DNA of 64,000 nt from Bosea sp. 29B (GTDB lineage Bacteria; Pseudomonadota; Alphaproteobacteria; Rhizobiales; Beijerinckiaceae). The translations under genes and the position numbers were made by a program. The notes below the pieces were generated by a model. That model made no database searches. It was not told where the DNA came from and saw only the letters and a list, made by a program, of their open reading frames with translations. Every line of letters starts with the position of its first letter. The stretch's first letter is position 1. Shown in pieces: positions 35,762 to 47,136 of the stretch. The DNA is taken from assembly GCF_902506165.1 (NCBI RefSeq), contig NZ_LR733817.1, positions 6,203,978 through 6,267,977 on the forward strand, written 5' to 3'.

Positions 35762-36832
35762 ATGCTTGACCAATCGTCCAGAAGATCGGGACCCGACCCG
35801 CTCACGGAGATGCTCCGAGGGCTCCGGCTCGAAGGCGTAGACTACGCCCGCTACGAGATGACGACGCCCTGGTGCCTGCTGTTTCCGGCCCAACCGGCGG
35901 CGCGTCTTCACTTCATGGCCGAGCGGGGCTGCTGGCTGCGCACGCCCGAGGGCGAGTGGTGCCGGCTCGAACAGGGCGATGCCGTGCTGATGCCCCGCGG
36001 CGTCGAGCATGCTCTTGCCAGCGAGCCCGGCCTCTCGGCGAAGCCCAACGGCAACTGCGCCTTCCAGCACTGCTGCGGCGAGATCGCCGAGGCGCGCGGC
36101 GGGGCGGGAGAAGGCGACGCGACCTTGTTCTTCAGCGCCAGCCTCTGCTTCAACGTCGATGCCCAGCACCCGATGCTGCGGATGATGCCGGAGCTGATGT
36201 GGGTGCATGAGATGGCGGTGGCCGAGCCGGCCATCCCCGCCTTGCTGACCACCATGGCCTGCGAACTCGCGCTCGATCGCGTCGGCGCCGGTGGCATCCT
36301 CACCCGCCTGGCGGACGTGGTCGCCGCCGCCCTGATCCGCTCCTGGGTCGAGCGCGGCTGCGGCAGCGCCAGCGGCTGGGTCGCCGCCGCCCGCGATCCC
36401 GATATCGGCCGCGTGCTCGCCGCGATCCATCTCAACCCGAGCGAGGACTGGACGGTCGATGCGCTCGCCAAGGTGATGCACGCCTCGCGCTCCGCCTTCG
36501 CCGAGCGCTTCGCCAGCGTCGTCGGCGAGACGCCGGCCCGCTATGTCCTGCAGGTCCAGATGCAACAGGCCAGGCAATGGCTGGAGCGCGACCGGATGCG
36601 GATCTCGGCCGTGGCGCGCCGCCTCGGCTACGATTCGGAGGCTTCGTTCAGCCGCGCCTTCAAGCGCGTGATCGGCAAGCCGCCGAGTCATTTCCGCAAT
36701 GCCGAGCCGCCGATCCGCGCGACGCGGCCGGTCGACGCCTCCCCTGCCGGCAGCGCCTCGGGGCGCCTCGCCGACCACAGACCGCCAAGCCTTCGACGGG
36801 ACGACCATGAGCATCCGCCAGCAATTGATTGA
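35762..36832 (+). CDS. AraC family regulator with cupin_6 domain
   Basis: A 356-residue regulator: a cupin_6-type sensor (residues 10-200; PWCLLFPAQPAARLHFMAERGCWLR) followed by a double helix-turn-helix (residues 230-325; DWTVDALAKVMHASRSAFAERFASVVGETPARYVL, ISAVARRLGYDSEASFSRAFKRVIGKPPSHFR). Start at 35762; an in-frame ATG at 35726 is less likely. Probably regulates the divergent MFS gene. The C-terminal tail overlaps the pepT start by 26 nt in another frame. Confidence 0.88.
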   Translation: MLDQSSRRSGPDPLTEMLRGLRLEGVDYARYEMTTPWCLLFPAQPAARLHFMAERGCWLRTPEGEWCRLEQGDAVLMPRGVEHALASEPGLSAKPNGNCAFQHCCGEIAEARGGAGEGDATLFFSASLCFNVDAQHPMLRMMPELMWVHEMAVAEPAIPALLTTMACELALDRVGAGGILTRLADVVAAALIRSWVERGCGSASGWVAAARDPDIGRVLAAIHLNPSEDWTVDALAKVMHASRSAFAERFASVVGETPARYVLQVQMQQARQWLERDRMRISAVARRLGYDSEASFSRAFKRVIGKPPSHFRNAEPPIRATRPVDASPAGSASGRLADHRPPSLRRDDHEHPPAID

Positions 36833-38036
36833 GCGCTTCTTCCGCTATGTCGCGGTCACCAGCCAGAGCGACATCAAGGCGACGACGCTGCCGAGCACGC
36901 CGGGCCAGCAGCGCCTCGCCGAACTCCTGGCCGACGAACTGCGCGCGCTCGGCCTCGACGACGTCGTCATCGACGACCGCGCCACCGTCACGGCGCTGAA
37001 GCGGGGCACTGTGGCGGGCGCGCCCAGGATCGGCTTCATCGCCCATCTCGACACCTTCGACGCCGGCCTCTCGCCTGATATCCGTCCGCAGCTCCTGCGC
37101 TTCGAGGGTGAGGACCTCTGCCTCAACCGCGACCGGGACATCTGGTTGCGCGTCGCCGAGCATCCGCAACTGCGCGACTGGCAGGGCGCTGAGATCATCG
37201 CCAGCGACGGCACCAGCGTGCTCGGCGCCGACAACAAGGCGGCGGTCACCGTGGTCATGACCCTGCTCGCCAACCTCGGCCCGCAGGATCGCCATGGCGA
37301 CATCGCCGTCGCCTTCGTGCCGGATGAGGAGATCGGCCTGCGCGGCGCCAAGGTCATCGACCTCGCCCGCTTCCCTTGCGACTTCGCCTACACGATCGAC
37401 TGCTGCGAGCTTGGCGAAGTAGTGATCGAGAACTTCAACGCCGCCGCCGTGGAGATCACCCTCTCCGGCGTCAGTACCCACCCGATGTCGGCCAAGGGCG
37501 TGCTGGTGAACCCGGTGCTGATGGCGCAGGATTTCATCAGCCGCTTCGACCGGGCAGAGACGCCGGAGAACACCGAAGGTCGCGAGGGCTATGTCTGGTT
37601 CAACGCCATCACCGCCAATGCCAGCGAAGCCAGGTTGGGCGCGCTGATCCGCGATTTCGACAAGGAACGCTTCGAAGCGCGTAAGCGCCGTTTCAGCGAG
37701 GTCACCACGGAGATCGCCGCGCTCTACCCGACCGGCCGCGTCGAGTGCGTGGTGAGCGACACCTATGGCAACATCCATGACAGCCTGGGCGACGACGAAC
37801 GCCCGGTCGAGTTGCTGTTCGGCGCGCTTGAAGCGCTGCAGATCAGGAAGAAGCAGATCCCGATGCGTGGCGGCACCGACGGCGCTGCCCTCTCGGCGCG
37901 CGGCCTGCCGACGCCGAACTTCTTCACCGGCGCCTATAACTTCCACTCGCGCTACGAATTCCTGCCCGTCCCGGCCTTCGAGAAATCCTATGAGGTGGCG
38001 CGGATGATCTGCACGCTGGCGGCGGGGCGGGGGTAG
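36807..38036 (+). CDS. pepT: Tripeptide aminopeptidase (peptidase T)
   Basis: A 409-residue M20B zinc peptidase that removes the N-terminal residue of tripeptides, in the cytoplasm. Metal and catalytic residues: AHLDT (His, Asp), GADNKAA (bridging Asp), PDEEIG (catalytic Glu plus Glu ligand), IDCCELGE and the final NFHSRYEF (His). Typical length. The ATG at 36807 matches the family N-terminus (IRQQLIERFFRYVAVTSQSD) and lies inside the preceding araC gene, a 26-nt overlap. Confidence 0.93.
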   Translation: MSIRQQLIERFFRYVAVTSQSDIKATTLPSTPGQQRLAELLADELRALGLDDVVIDDRATVTALKRGTVAGAPRIGFIAHLDTFDAGLSPDIRPQLLRFEGEDLCLNRDRDIWLRVAEHPQLRDWQGAEIIASDGTSVLGADNKAAVTVVMTLLANLGPQDRHGDIAVAFVPDEEIGLRGAKVIDLARFPCDFAYTIDCCELGEVVIENFNAAAVEITLSGVSTHPMSAKGVLVNPVLMAQDFISRFDRAETPENTEGREGYVWFNAITANASEARLGALIRDFDKERFEARKRRFSEVTTEIAALYPTGRVECVVSDTYGNIHDSLGDDERPVELLFGALEALQIRKKQIPMRGGTDGAALSARGLPTPNFFTGAYNFHSRYEFLPVPAFEKSYEVARMICTLAAGRG

Positions 38037-38049
38037 AAGCGGCCGTTTT

Positions 38050-38144
38050 CCGTCATGGTCGGGCTTGTCCCGACCATCCACGTCTTCCTTCGGGCAGCGC
38101 GGTGTTCAAGACGTGGATGCTCGCCACAAGGGCGAGCATGACGG
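38050..38144. repeat. 95-bp palindromic element, copy 1
   Basis: Starts CCGTCATGGTCGGGCTTGTC and ends GGGCGAGCATGACGG. It contains three nested hairpins (GGTCGGG-CTTGT-CCCGACC; CCACGTCTT/AAGACGTGG; GCTCGCC-ACAAG-GGCGAGC). It separates the convergent pepT and ligA genes. The reverse complement of nearly the same sequence is at 44683-44776. Confidence 0.85.
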
Positions 38145-38149
38145 TGCTG

Positions 38150-40309
<2,160 letters not shown>

Positions 40310-40492
40310 CTAGTTCAGGGGAAGTATCCTGCGAAGCTCCTGTTTCACGATTTGGGTACGCCGATTTGTGGCAGGAGCGCGCCGGGTGTAAGCTACCCCC
40401 GCTGAAATGGATGCTCGACGCCTCGCAGGTCTTGACCGGAGGATCGCGTCAGGACCGCCAAGGCGAACCGGGCCGCAACCGGGAAGAACGCC

Positions 40493-41302
40493 ATGGCCGA
40501 TACCCATATCCATCATCCCCCGATGGCGGCGAACGATGCTGCGCCTGCCGATGCTCTGCCGGTCAGCGAAATCCGCGTCGCCGACATCAAGGACGCGCTC
40601 AAGCAGGGTTATTCCGATTTCATGGCCCAGCCGAGCCATCTGCTCTTCATCGCGCTGATCTATCCGATCGCCGGCATCCTGCTCGCCCGATTGACGGTGA
40701 GCTACAACATCTTCCCGCTGCTGTTCCCGCTGGCTTCGGGCTTTGCCCTGCTCGGCCCGTTCGCGGCGATCGGCCTCTACGAGATCAGCCGCCGTCGCGA
40801 GCTCGGCATGGACACCTCCTGGAAGCATGCGCTCGATGTCGTGCATTCGCCCGGCATCGGCCAGATCGCGCTGCTCGGCGCAGTGCTGACGGGCGTCTTC
40901 CTCACCTGGCTGTTCAGCGCCTGGGTGATCTATCGCTGGCTGATGGGCGATGTGCCGCTCGAATCCTTCGAGGGCTTCATGATGCCGCTGCTGACCACGG
41001 TGAATGGCTGGACGATGGTCATCCTCGGCAATGCGCTCGGCCTGCTCTTCGCCATCCTGGTGTTCTCGATGACGGTCGTCTCCTTCCCGCTGATGCTCGA
41101 CCGGCATGTCAGCATGGCGACCGCGGTGAAGACCTCGATGGCCGCTGTCGAGAAGAACCCGCGGGTGATGCTGTACTGGGCGCTGACGATCACGGCGCTG
41201 CTGGTGCTCGGCTCGCTGCCGGTGCTGGTCGGCCTGATCCTGGTCATGCCGATCCTCGGCCATGCCAGCTGGCACTTCTACCGCAAGGTCGTGCCGCGGT
41301 AG
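40493..41302 (+). CDS. DUF2189 family membrane protein
   Basis: A 269-residue protein with six predicted membrane helices after a soluble N-terminus (residues 1-45 with VSEIRVADIKDALKQGYSDFMAQP, the DUF2189 start). The signature GPFAAIGLYEISRRRELG lies near residue 85. Function unknown; the family is widespread in alphaproteobacteria, sometimes near respiratory genes, which is not seen here. Divergent from ligA. Confidence 0.88.
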   Translation: MADTHIHHPPMAANDAAPADALPVSEIRVADIKDALKQGYSDFMAQPSHLLFIALIYPIAGILLARLTVSYNIFPLLFPLASGFALLGPFAAIGLYEISRRRELGMDTSWKHALDVVHSPGIGQIALLGAVLTGVFLTWLFSAWVIYRWLMGDVPLESFEGFMMPLLTTVNGWTMVILGNALGLLFAILVFSMTVVSFPLMLDRHVSMATAVKTSMAAVEKNPRVMLYWALTITALLVLGSLPVLVGLILVMPILGHASWHFYRKVVPR

Positions 41303-41317
41303 GCGCGTTGCGCTTTG

Positions 41318-41426
41318 CCGTCATGCTCGGGCTGGCCCCGAGCATCTCAGGCCGGATGGGGCGCTGACTGGCGCCTCATCGTCATGAGATTCTCGGGTCT
41401 GCGCTTCGCTCCGCCCGAGAATGACG
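41318..41426. repeat. Compound palindromic repeat
   Basis: CCGTCATGCTCGGGCTGGCC then CCCGAGCAT form one hairpin, and CGTCATGAGATTCTCGGG ... CCCGAGAATGACG form another. Related to the 95-bp elements by its CCGTCATG end. Separates the DUF2189 gene from the convergent permease gene. Confidence 0.65.
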
Positions 41427-41433
41427 ATCCTCG

Positions 41434-42237
41434 TTAATGCTGATCCACCGAGACCTCGCGCGTCAGCCCGCGCCGGACCAGCCCGACCGCGAGCAGCACC
41501 GGCAGCGAGGCGATCAGCCCCATCGCCGAGAGCCTGCCCCACAAGGTCTCATCCTCGTTGATCAGCGTCGCGATGAAGGCCGGCAAGGTGAATTTCGACG
41601 GCGTCTGGATGAAGAGCAGCGCGAACAGGAACTCGTTCCAGCTCATGATCGCGACGAAGACCGCGGTCGCGATCAGCCCGGGCATCAGCAGCGGCACCAC
41701 GATCTGAAGCAGCCGCTTCACGAAGCCGGCGCCGTCGAGCATCGCCGCCTCCTCGAAGGAATAGGGCACGTCGCGGACGAAGCCGAGCAGCATCCAGATC
41801 GCGAAGGGCAGCGCCAGGATCTGGTTGGCGAGGATCAGCCCGAGATGGGTGTCCAGCAGGCCAAGCGCCCGCAGCACCTGATAGAGCGGGATGGCGAGCG
41901 CGATCGGTGGCGCCAGCTTGATCACCAAGACGAAGCCGAGGAAGACGATGTCGAAGCGCCTGGGCAGCTCGAAGCGCGCCAGCGCATAGGCGGCCGGCAG
42001 GCCGGCCAGCAGCGCCAAGGCCACCGTGCCGAGCGCCACCACGACGCTGTTGAGCCCGAGGCGCCACATCCCACCGTCGAGCAGCACGCGGTAATGCGTC
42101 AGCGTCGGATCCTGCGGCCAGAGCGCGATCGAGGTCGAGACATATTCGGCCGGCGGCTTGAACGAGGTCGCGACCATCCAGACGAGCGGGATCAGCGAGA
42201 GCGCGCAAAGGCCGAAGGCTGCGATGATCCGGATCAT
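41434..42237 (-). CDS. Carbohydrate ABC transporter permease, MalG/UgpE type
   Basis: A 267-residue inner-membrane permease with six helices. The EAA loop EEAAMLDGAGFVKRLLQIVVPLLMPG (residues about 167-192) docks the ATPase. The NSVVVALGTVALALLAGLPAAYALARF segment is typical of MalG/UgpE. Start at 42237 overlaps the stop of the upstream permease by 4 nt (ATGA). Likely part of a sugar or glycerol-3-phosphate-like importer; substrate not known. Confidence 0.92.
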   Translation of the reverse strand: MIRIIAAFGLCALSLIPLVWMVATSFKPPAEYVSTSIALWPQDPTLTHYRVLLDGGMWRLGLNSVVVALGTVALALLAGLPAAYALARFELPRRFDIVFLGFVLVIKLAPPIALAIPLYQVLRALGLLDTHLGLILANQILALPFAIWMLLGFVRDVPYSFEEAAMLDGAGFVKRLLQIVVPLLMPGLIATAVFVAIMSWNEFLFALLFIQTPSKFTLPAFIATLINEDETLWGRLSAMGLIASLPVLLAVGLVRRGLTREVSVDQH

Positions 42238-43103
42238 CGGCCCGCCCCCTTGAGCAGCGAGGCCGCATAGATCACCGCGAGCAGGCCGGCGACGACGATC
42301 ATCACGACCGCCGCGGCCGAGGCCAGCCCGATGTCGAAGAAGCGAAAGCCCTGCCGGTAGACGAACATCGAGACCGTCTCGGTCGACTGCCCCGGCCCGC
42401 CGCCGGTCATGGCGTAGACCTTGTCGAACAGCTTGAAGCTGTCCACCGAGCGCAGCAGCGCCGCGACGAAGAGATAGGGCGCAAGCAGCGGCAGCGTCAT
42501 GTCGCGGAAGCGCCGCCACGGCCCGGCGCCGTCGACGCGGGCTGCCTCGTAGACGTCCTGCGGGATCAGGCGCAGCCCGGCGAAGATGATCAGGAAGGCG
42601 AAGGGCGCGGTCTGCCAGAGATCGACGAGCACGATCGACCAGAGCGCGAGGTTCGGGTCGAACAGCCAAGGTACGCCGGGCAGGCCGACGGTACGCAGCA
42701 GGTTGTTCAGGAAGCCGAGGTCGAAATGGAACCAGGCCCGCCAGATCGCCGTGACCACCATGGTCGAGAGCACGAAGGGCGCGAGCAGCAGCGTCATCAC
42801 CAGCGTGCGGCCGGGAAAGGCACGGTTGAGCAGCAGCGCGAGCCCCAGGCCCGCCGCGACTTCGAGTACCGTCGCCACCACCGTGAACAGCACGGTATTG
42901 GTCACCGCCTGCCGGAAGAAGCGGCTGTCCCAGAGCTCCTGGAAATTCTCGAGCCCGACGAACTTGGCGTTCTCGAAGCCGTAATCGGTGGCGAACAAGG
43001 AGAGCGCCAGCGTCCGCCCGAGCGGATAGAGCGTCAGCCCGGCGAAGATGATGAGTGCCGGCGTCAGCAGGAGCCAGGGCAGCAGGCGGCGGGAAGCGGT
43101 CAT
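42234..43103 (-). CDS. Carbohydrate ABC transporter permease, MalF/UgpA type
   Basis: A 289-residue permease with six helices. The EAA loop EAARVDGAGPWRRFRDMTLPLL is near residues 195-216. The N-terminal LLPWLLLTPALIIFAGLTLYPLGRTLALSLF and FVGLENF segments are typical of the MalF/UgpA subfamily. It pairs with the overlapping MalG-type permease and follows the substrate-binding protein gene after a strong hairpin. Confidence 0.92.
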   Translation of the reverse strand: MTASRRLLPWLLLTPALIIFAGLTLYPLGRTLALSLFATDYGFENAKFVGLENFQELWDSRFFRQAVTNTVLFTVVATVLEVAAGLGLALLLNRAFPGRTLVMTLLLAPFVLSTMVVTAIWRAWFHFDLGFLNNLLRTVGLPGVPWLFDPNLALWSIVLVDLWQTAPFAFLIIFAGLRLIPQDVYEAARVDGAGPWRRFRDMTLPLLAPYLFVAALLRSVDSFKLFDKVYAMTGGGPGQSTETVSMFVYRQGFRFFDIGLASAAAVVMIVVAGLLAVIYAASLLKGAGR

Positions 43104-43121
43104 TACGTCCAGACGAAAAGC

Positions 43122-43146
43122 GGGCCGCCTCGCGAGGAGGCGGCCC
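43122..43146 (-). terminator. Intercistronic hairpin between the binding-protein and permease genes
   Basis: A 9-bp perfect GGGCCGCCT / AGGCGGCCC stem with a 7-nt loop, followed on the minus strand by GCTTTTCG. It lies in the 52-nt gap of the operon, so it probably lets more binding protein than permease be made. Confidence 0.65.
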
Positions 43147-43155
43147 CCGTTAAGG

Positions 43156-44382
43156 TCAACGCGTCAGGGCGCGGGCGATCTGGGCGTTGGCCTCGGCCAG
43201 CGCCTGCTTGGGCTGCAGCTGACCGATCAGGGCAAGCTGGAGGTAGTCGCCCAGAATGGTCTCGACGCGGGCCCACTGGCTGATGCGCGGACGGGCCTGG
43301 GCAACGTTCAGCGCCTCGAGCTGCGCCGGGTACCAGCGATACTTGGCGACGAGGTCCTTGTCGTTGAACAGCGCGGTGAGCGTCGGCGGGTTGCCGGTCT
43401 CGAGCGCGATCAGCTTCTGGTTCTCCGGCGAGGTGACGAAGCGGATGAAGTCGGCGGCGCGCGCCTTGTTCGGCGAATCCGCGGGAATGCCGAGCAACCA
43501 GGCGCCCAGCATCGGCGCCGGCCCCTTGACCTCGCCCGGTGTGGCGACGACTTCGACCTGACCGGCAACCTTCGAGGCGTTGCCGTCGAGCGTGCCGGCC
43601 CAGGACGACCACATCTCGACCGCGATCGCGGCGCGGCCCTGCTGGATCGCATCACGCAATTCAGTCGCGTTGTAGGTCTCGACGCCCTTCGGCGCGAGCG
43701 CCTTGAACGAGAGGAACTGGGTCAGCGCCTTCTCGGCCGCCGGCGTGTCGAGCACGGCCTTGCCGTCGGCGCTCACCACGTCGCCACCATGCGCCCACAG
43801 CACCGGCAGGAAGGAGGTGACGATCGGGTTGCCCTTGATGCCGCGGAAGACGAGGCCGGAGACACCCTGCTCCTTGTCCTGGATCACCTGCGCCGCCTTG
43901 ACGACGTCGCTCCAGGTTTTCGGCCGCTCGAAGCCGTGCTTGGCGAGCAGGTCCTTGCGATAGGCGAACATCGCGATGTTGCCGACGAAGGGCGCGGCAT
44001 AGAGCTTGCCGTTGTGCTTGGAGACATCGATCGCCGACTTGACGAACTCGCCCGGCAGGCCGCCGACGGTGTCGAGGTCGGTAAGCCAGCCACGCGCCAT
44101 GAACTCCGGCGCCCAGATATCGTCGAGCATGGCGACATCGGTCGCCGCCGTCTTCTCGCGCGCGCCGACCGCGAGGCGCTCATAGAGGGGGCCGCCACCG
44201 AGCTCGAGCCGCTCGATCTTCACAGCCGGATTCTTGGCCTGGTAGAGCTCGACCATCTTGGCGAGCGCCGGCGCGAAGCCGGCATCACGCCCGGCGATCA
44301 CCAGCCGGTCCTGCGCGGCGGCGGGCAAAACGAGCCCGGCCAACATCAACACGGCGCCGAGCGCCTTACCCATCGTCCTCAT
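43156..44382 (-). CDS. ABC transporter extracellular substrate-binding protein (family 1)
   Basis: A 408-residue periplasmic protein. Residues 1-23 form a signal peptide (GAVLMLAGLVLPAAAQ). The rest follows the MalE/UgpB-like family 1 fold (MLDDIWAPEFMARGWLTDLD, FAYRKDLLAKHGFERPKTWSDVVKAAQ, DFIRFVTSPENQKLIALETGNPP). First gene of the three-gene importer operon; sugar-like substrate, identity unknown. No ATPase gene (MsmK/UgpC type) occurs in the window. Start at 44382; an ATG at 44373 is also in frame. Confidence 0.9.
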   Translation of the reverse strand: MRTMGKALGAVLMLAGLVLPAAAQDRLVIAGRDAGFAPALAKMVELYQAKNPAVKIERLELGGGPLYERLAVGAREKTAATDVAMLDDIWAPEFMARGWLTDLDTVGGLPGEFVKSAIDVSKHNGKLYAAPFVGNIAMFAYRKDLLAKHGFERPKTWSDVVKAAQVIQDKEQGVSGLVFRGIKGNPIVTSFLPVLWAHGGDVVSADGKAVLDTPAAEKALTQFLSFKALAPKGVETYNATELRDAIQQGRAAIAVEMWSSWAGTLDGNASKVAGQVEVVATPGEVKGPAPMLGAWLLGIPADSPNKARAADFIRFVTSPENQKLIALETGNPPTLTALFNDKDLVAKYRWYPAQLEALNVAQARPRISQWARVETILGDYLQLALIGQLQPKQALAEANAQIARALTR

Positions 44383-44569
44383 CGCGATCCCCCGTCCGGG
44401 TCTCTGCCCGGGCGGGCATTGTGGGAGCGGATGGCTGGGGAGTGCAACAGCTATGCGACGATTTTGGAACAATCCCGCACGGCAGCGCGTTCGGATGGTG
44501 CTGCGGCGCTGCTGCACCGATCATCAGCCGTTGCGCTGCGACGGCAACGCAACCGGAGGGGGCTCCACC

Positions 44570-44644
44570 ATGAACAACATCATCTACATCGTCGGTCTGG
44601 TCGTCGTCGTCCTGGCGATTCTGTCTTTCCTGGGGTTGCGCTAA
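44570..44644 (+). CDS. 24-residue single-pass membrane peptide
   Basis: ATG at 44570 with GGAGG eight bases upstream. It encodes 24 residues: a polar start (MNNI), a continuous hydrophobic stretch (IYIVGLVVVVLAILSFLG) and a final Arg before TAA. The clean ribosome site and the sharp ending support a real small membrane protein. I recall very similar tiny ORFs in rhizobial genomes. Function unknown; not part of a visible operon. Confidence 0.6.
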   Translation: MNNIIYIVGLVVVVLAILSFLGLR

Positions 44645-44682
44645 GCGGCCGGCTCAGGTCCCAGCGCGACGCTGCTCCAGCG

Positions 44683-44776
44683 CGTCATGCTCGCCCTTGT
44701 GGCGAGCATCCATGCCTCGAACACCGCCCTGCCCGAAGGAAGACGTGGATGGTCGGGACGAGCCCGACCATGACGG
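44683..44776. repeat. 95-bp palindromic element, copy 2 (inverted)
   Basis: Reverse complement of the 38050-38144 element with only a few differences, all in and near the central hairpin (CATGCCTCGAAC here). Lies between the 24-residue gene and the convergent helicase gene. Confidence 0.85.
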
Positions 44777-44797
44777 TAAGCCCGAGATCAGCCTGCG

Positions 44798-46903
44798 CTA
44801 GCGATCGTCGCGGCGCGGCTTCTTCGCTCCGAAAGGCTTCTTGCCAGTGAAGGGCTTCTTGGCCCCGAACGGCTTTTTATCGCCGAAGCTCTTGCCCGCC
44901 GGCCGTGCGTCGCCGGCGCCCGGGCGCTCGCCGCCATGCGGCGCGCCGAATGGCTTCTTGCCACCCTCGAACTTGCCGCCCTTGAACTTGCCAGCAAACG
45001 GCTTGCCGCCGGGCTCGTTCTTTTTGTCGAAGGGCCGCTCGGGCCGCAGGATCGCGGTCTCCTCATAGGCCGGCTCGCGGTCACGCCGCGTCGGATCATA
45101 GGGCTTGGCGCCGAACGGCTTGCCCTTGCCTTCATAGGGTTTGCGCGCCGGCGCCGTCGAACGCTCGTCGCGCTGCTCGCGCGCCGGATGAGCGCCGCGC
45201 GGCGCATGGCTCGCCTTTTCGGCGAAGGGCTTGGCCGGACGGCGCTCGTCTTCACCCGTCACCGGCTCAATGATGATCTTGTCGCGGTCGACCGCCTTGG
45301 CGAGTTGCGCGAAGCGCTCGGCCACCTCGGCATCGATCTCGACCTTGGTCTCCTTGTCGAAGATGCGGATCGCGCCGACCTCGTCGCGCGTGATCTTGCC
45401 GCGCCGGCACAGCATCGGCAGGAGCTGGCGCGGGTCGGCGCCGTCCTTGCGGCCGATGTTCAGGCGGAACCAGACGGTATCGCCGCGCGGACCCGACCTC
45501 TCGCGGCGCTCCGGCCGCTCGGCGCCACCATGCTCGCGCGGCCTTGCGTAATCCTCGGCGCTGCGCACGGGACGGCGTTCATCACGACCGAAGTTGGGAT
45601 CGCCGACCTCTTCGGCCGCGGGCAGGCGCGAGCGATAGACACGCACCAGCGCCGCCGCGATCTCCTCCGTCGAGCGCCCCGCAAGCAAGGCCGCGACCAT
45701 CGGCGCATCGTCCTCGCTCGCCTCGCCGGAGAGCAGGGGATCGCTCAGCAGGCGCTGCTCGTCGAGCACGCGGATCTCGTCCTGCGTTGGCGGGCCGGCC
45801 CAGCTCACCTCGATCTTGGCCTCGGAGATCAGCATCTCGGCCTTGCGCCGGCGCGAGGCCGGCACCAGCAGCACGCTGGTGCCCTTGTTACCGGCGCGGC
45901 CGGTGCGGCCCGAGCGATGCTGCATCACCTCGGGATCGTTCGGCAGCTCGGCATGGATGACCAGTGTCAGGCCCGGCAGGTCGATGCCGCGCGCCGCGAC
46001 GTCGGTCGCGACGCAGACGCGGGCCCTGCCGTCGCGCAAGGCCTGCAACGCCGAATTGCGCTCGCTCTGGCTGAGCTCGCCCGAGAGCGCCACAGCCGAG
46101 AAGCCGCGCTCCAGCAAGATCGCCTCGAGATGGCGCACCGCGTTGCGGGTGTTGCAGAACACCAGCGCCGTCGGCGAGTCATGGAAGCGCAGCAGGTTGA
46201 CGACCGCGAGCTCGGCCTCTTTCGGGAAGACGCGGATGGCGCGGTATTCGATATCGGCATGGCCGCGCTCGCCGCCAGCCACCTCGATGCGCAGGGCATC
46301 GCGCTGATAGCTGCGCGCCAGGGCGATAATCGCCTTCGGCAGCGTCGCCGAGAACAGAAGGCTGCGGCGCTCTGCCGGCGCCGACTTCAGGATGAATTCG
46401 AGATCGTCGCGAAAGCCGAGATCGAGCATCTCGTCGGCCTCGTCGAGCACGACCGCCCGCAGGCCCGAAACGTCGAGGCGGCGGCGTTCGATATGGTCGC
46501 GCAGACGGCCGGGCGTGCCGACGACGATGTGCGCACCCTCGTCGAGCAGAGCCGCCTCGCGGCGCGGGTCCATGCCGCCGACACAGGAGATCACGCGGGC
46601 ATTGGTCTGCTTGTAGAGCCAGCTGAGCTCGCGCTGGACCTGGAGGGCGAGTTCGCGCGTCGGCGCGACGATCAGCGCCAGCGGCCGTTCGGCCCGCGGC
46701 AGGGCCTCGGCGTCGCCGAGCAGGTCGGCGCCGATGGCGAGGCCATAGGCCACCGTCTTGCCCGAGCCGGTCTGCGAGGAGACCAGCAGGTCGCGGCCGG
46801 CGGCCGCCTCTTCCAGCACTGCGGCCTGGACGGGGGTCGGCTCGCTGTAATTACGGTCGGCGAGCGCCCGCGCCAGCGGCGCACTCGTGGAGATGAAGGA
46901 CAT
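44798..46903 (-). CDS. DEAD-box RNA helicase (CsdA/DbpA-like) with basic C-terminal repeats
   Basis: A 701-residue RNA helicase. The two RecA-like domains span residues 1-380: Q motif, SSQTGSGKT (K49), PTRELALQ, GTPGRL, DEADEMLD, SAT, and HRSGRTGRAG. A DbpA-like RNA-binding domain lies near residues 480-560 (DTVWFRLNIGRKDGADPRQLLPMLCRRGKITRDEVGAIRIFDKETKVEI). The last 130 residues are a Lys/Gly/Pro-rich tail with repeated KKPFGAKKPF units for nonspecific RNA contact. Probably acts in ribosome assembly, mRNA decay or cold adaptation. Confidence 0.92.
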   Translation of the reverse strand: MSFISTSAPLARALADRNYSEPTPVQAAVLEEAAAGRDLLVSSQTGSGKTVAYGLAIGADLLGDAEALPRAERPLALIVAPTRELALQVQRELSWLYKQTNARVISCVGGMDPRREAALLDEGAHIVVGTPGRLRDHIERRRLDVSGLRAVVLDEADEMLDLGFRDDLEFILKSAPAERRSLLFSATLPKAIIALARSYQRDALRIEVAGGERGHADIEYRAIRVFPKEAELAVVNLLRFHDSPTALVFCNTRNAVRHLEAILLERGFSAVALSGELSQSERNSALQALRDGRARVCVATDVAARGIDLPGLTLVIHAELPNDPEVMQHRSGRTGRAGNKGTSVLLVPASRRRKAEMLISEAKIEVSWAGPPTQDEIRVLDEQRLLSDPLLSGEASEDDAPMVAALLAGRSTEEIAAALVRVYRSRLPAAEEVGDPNFGRDERRPVRSAEDYARPREHGGAERPERRERSGPRGDTVWFRLNIGRKDGADPRQLLPMLCRRGKITRDEVGAIRIFDKETKVEIDAEVAERFAQLAKAVDRDKIIIEPVTGEDERRPAKPFAEKASHAPRGAHPAREQRDERSTAPARKPYEGKGKPFGAKPYDPTRRDREPAYEETAILRPERPFDKKNEPGGKPFAGKFKGGKFEGGKKPFGAPHGGERPGAGDARPAGKSFGDKKPFGAKKPFTGKKPFGAKKPRRDDR

Positions 46904-47136
46904 CGATGTCAGGCCTTAGATTGCAGCTGGCAGGTCGGCAGCACGCAGAACGAGGGGCGGCGCCGGACGCGGCACCGCGATATTGCGCTGCACATAGAGG
47001 AAATCGCAGGAAAAGGGAATGCAGCATCGATCCATCCCGTATGCGGCAGCGGATGCCGGCCATGCCGCCCGCTCCGTTGTCGGCGCAGAGAGCTGCATGG
47101 TCTAAGCATATCACACCGGAGCGGGGACTTGACGAG
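46904..47136. other. Divergent intergenic region, helicase and MBL hydrolase
   Basis: No gene supported, though the MBL frame stays open back to 46906. It should contain both promoters; I see no clear operator or riboswitch. Confidence 0.4.
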
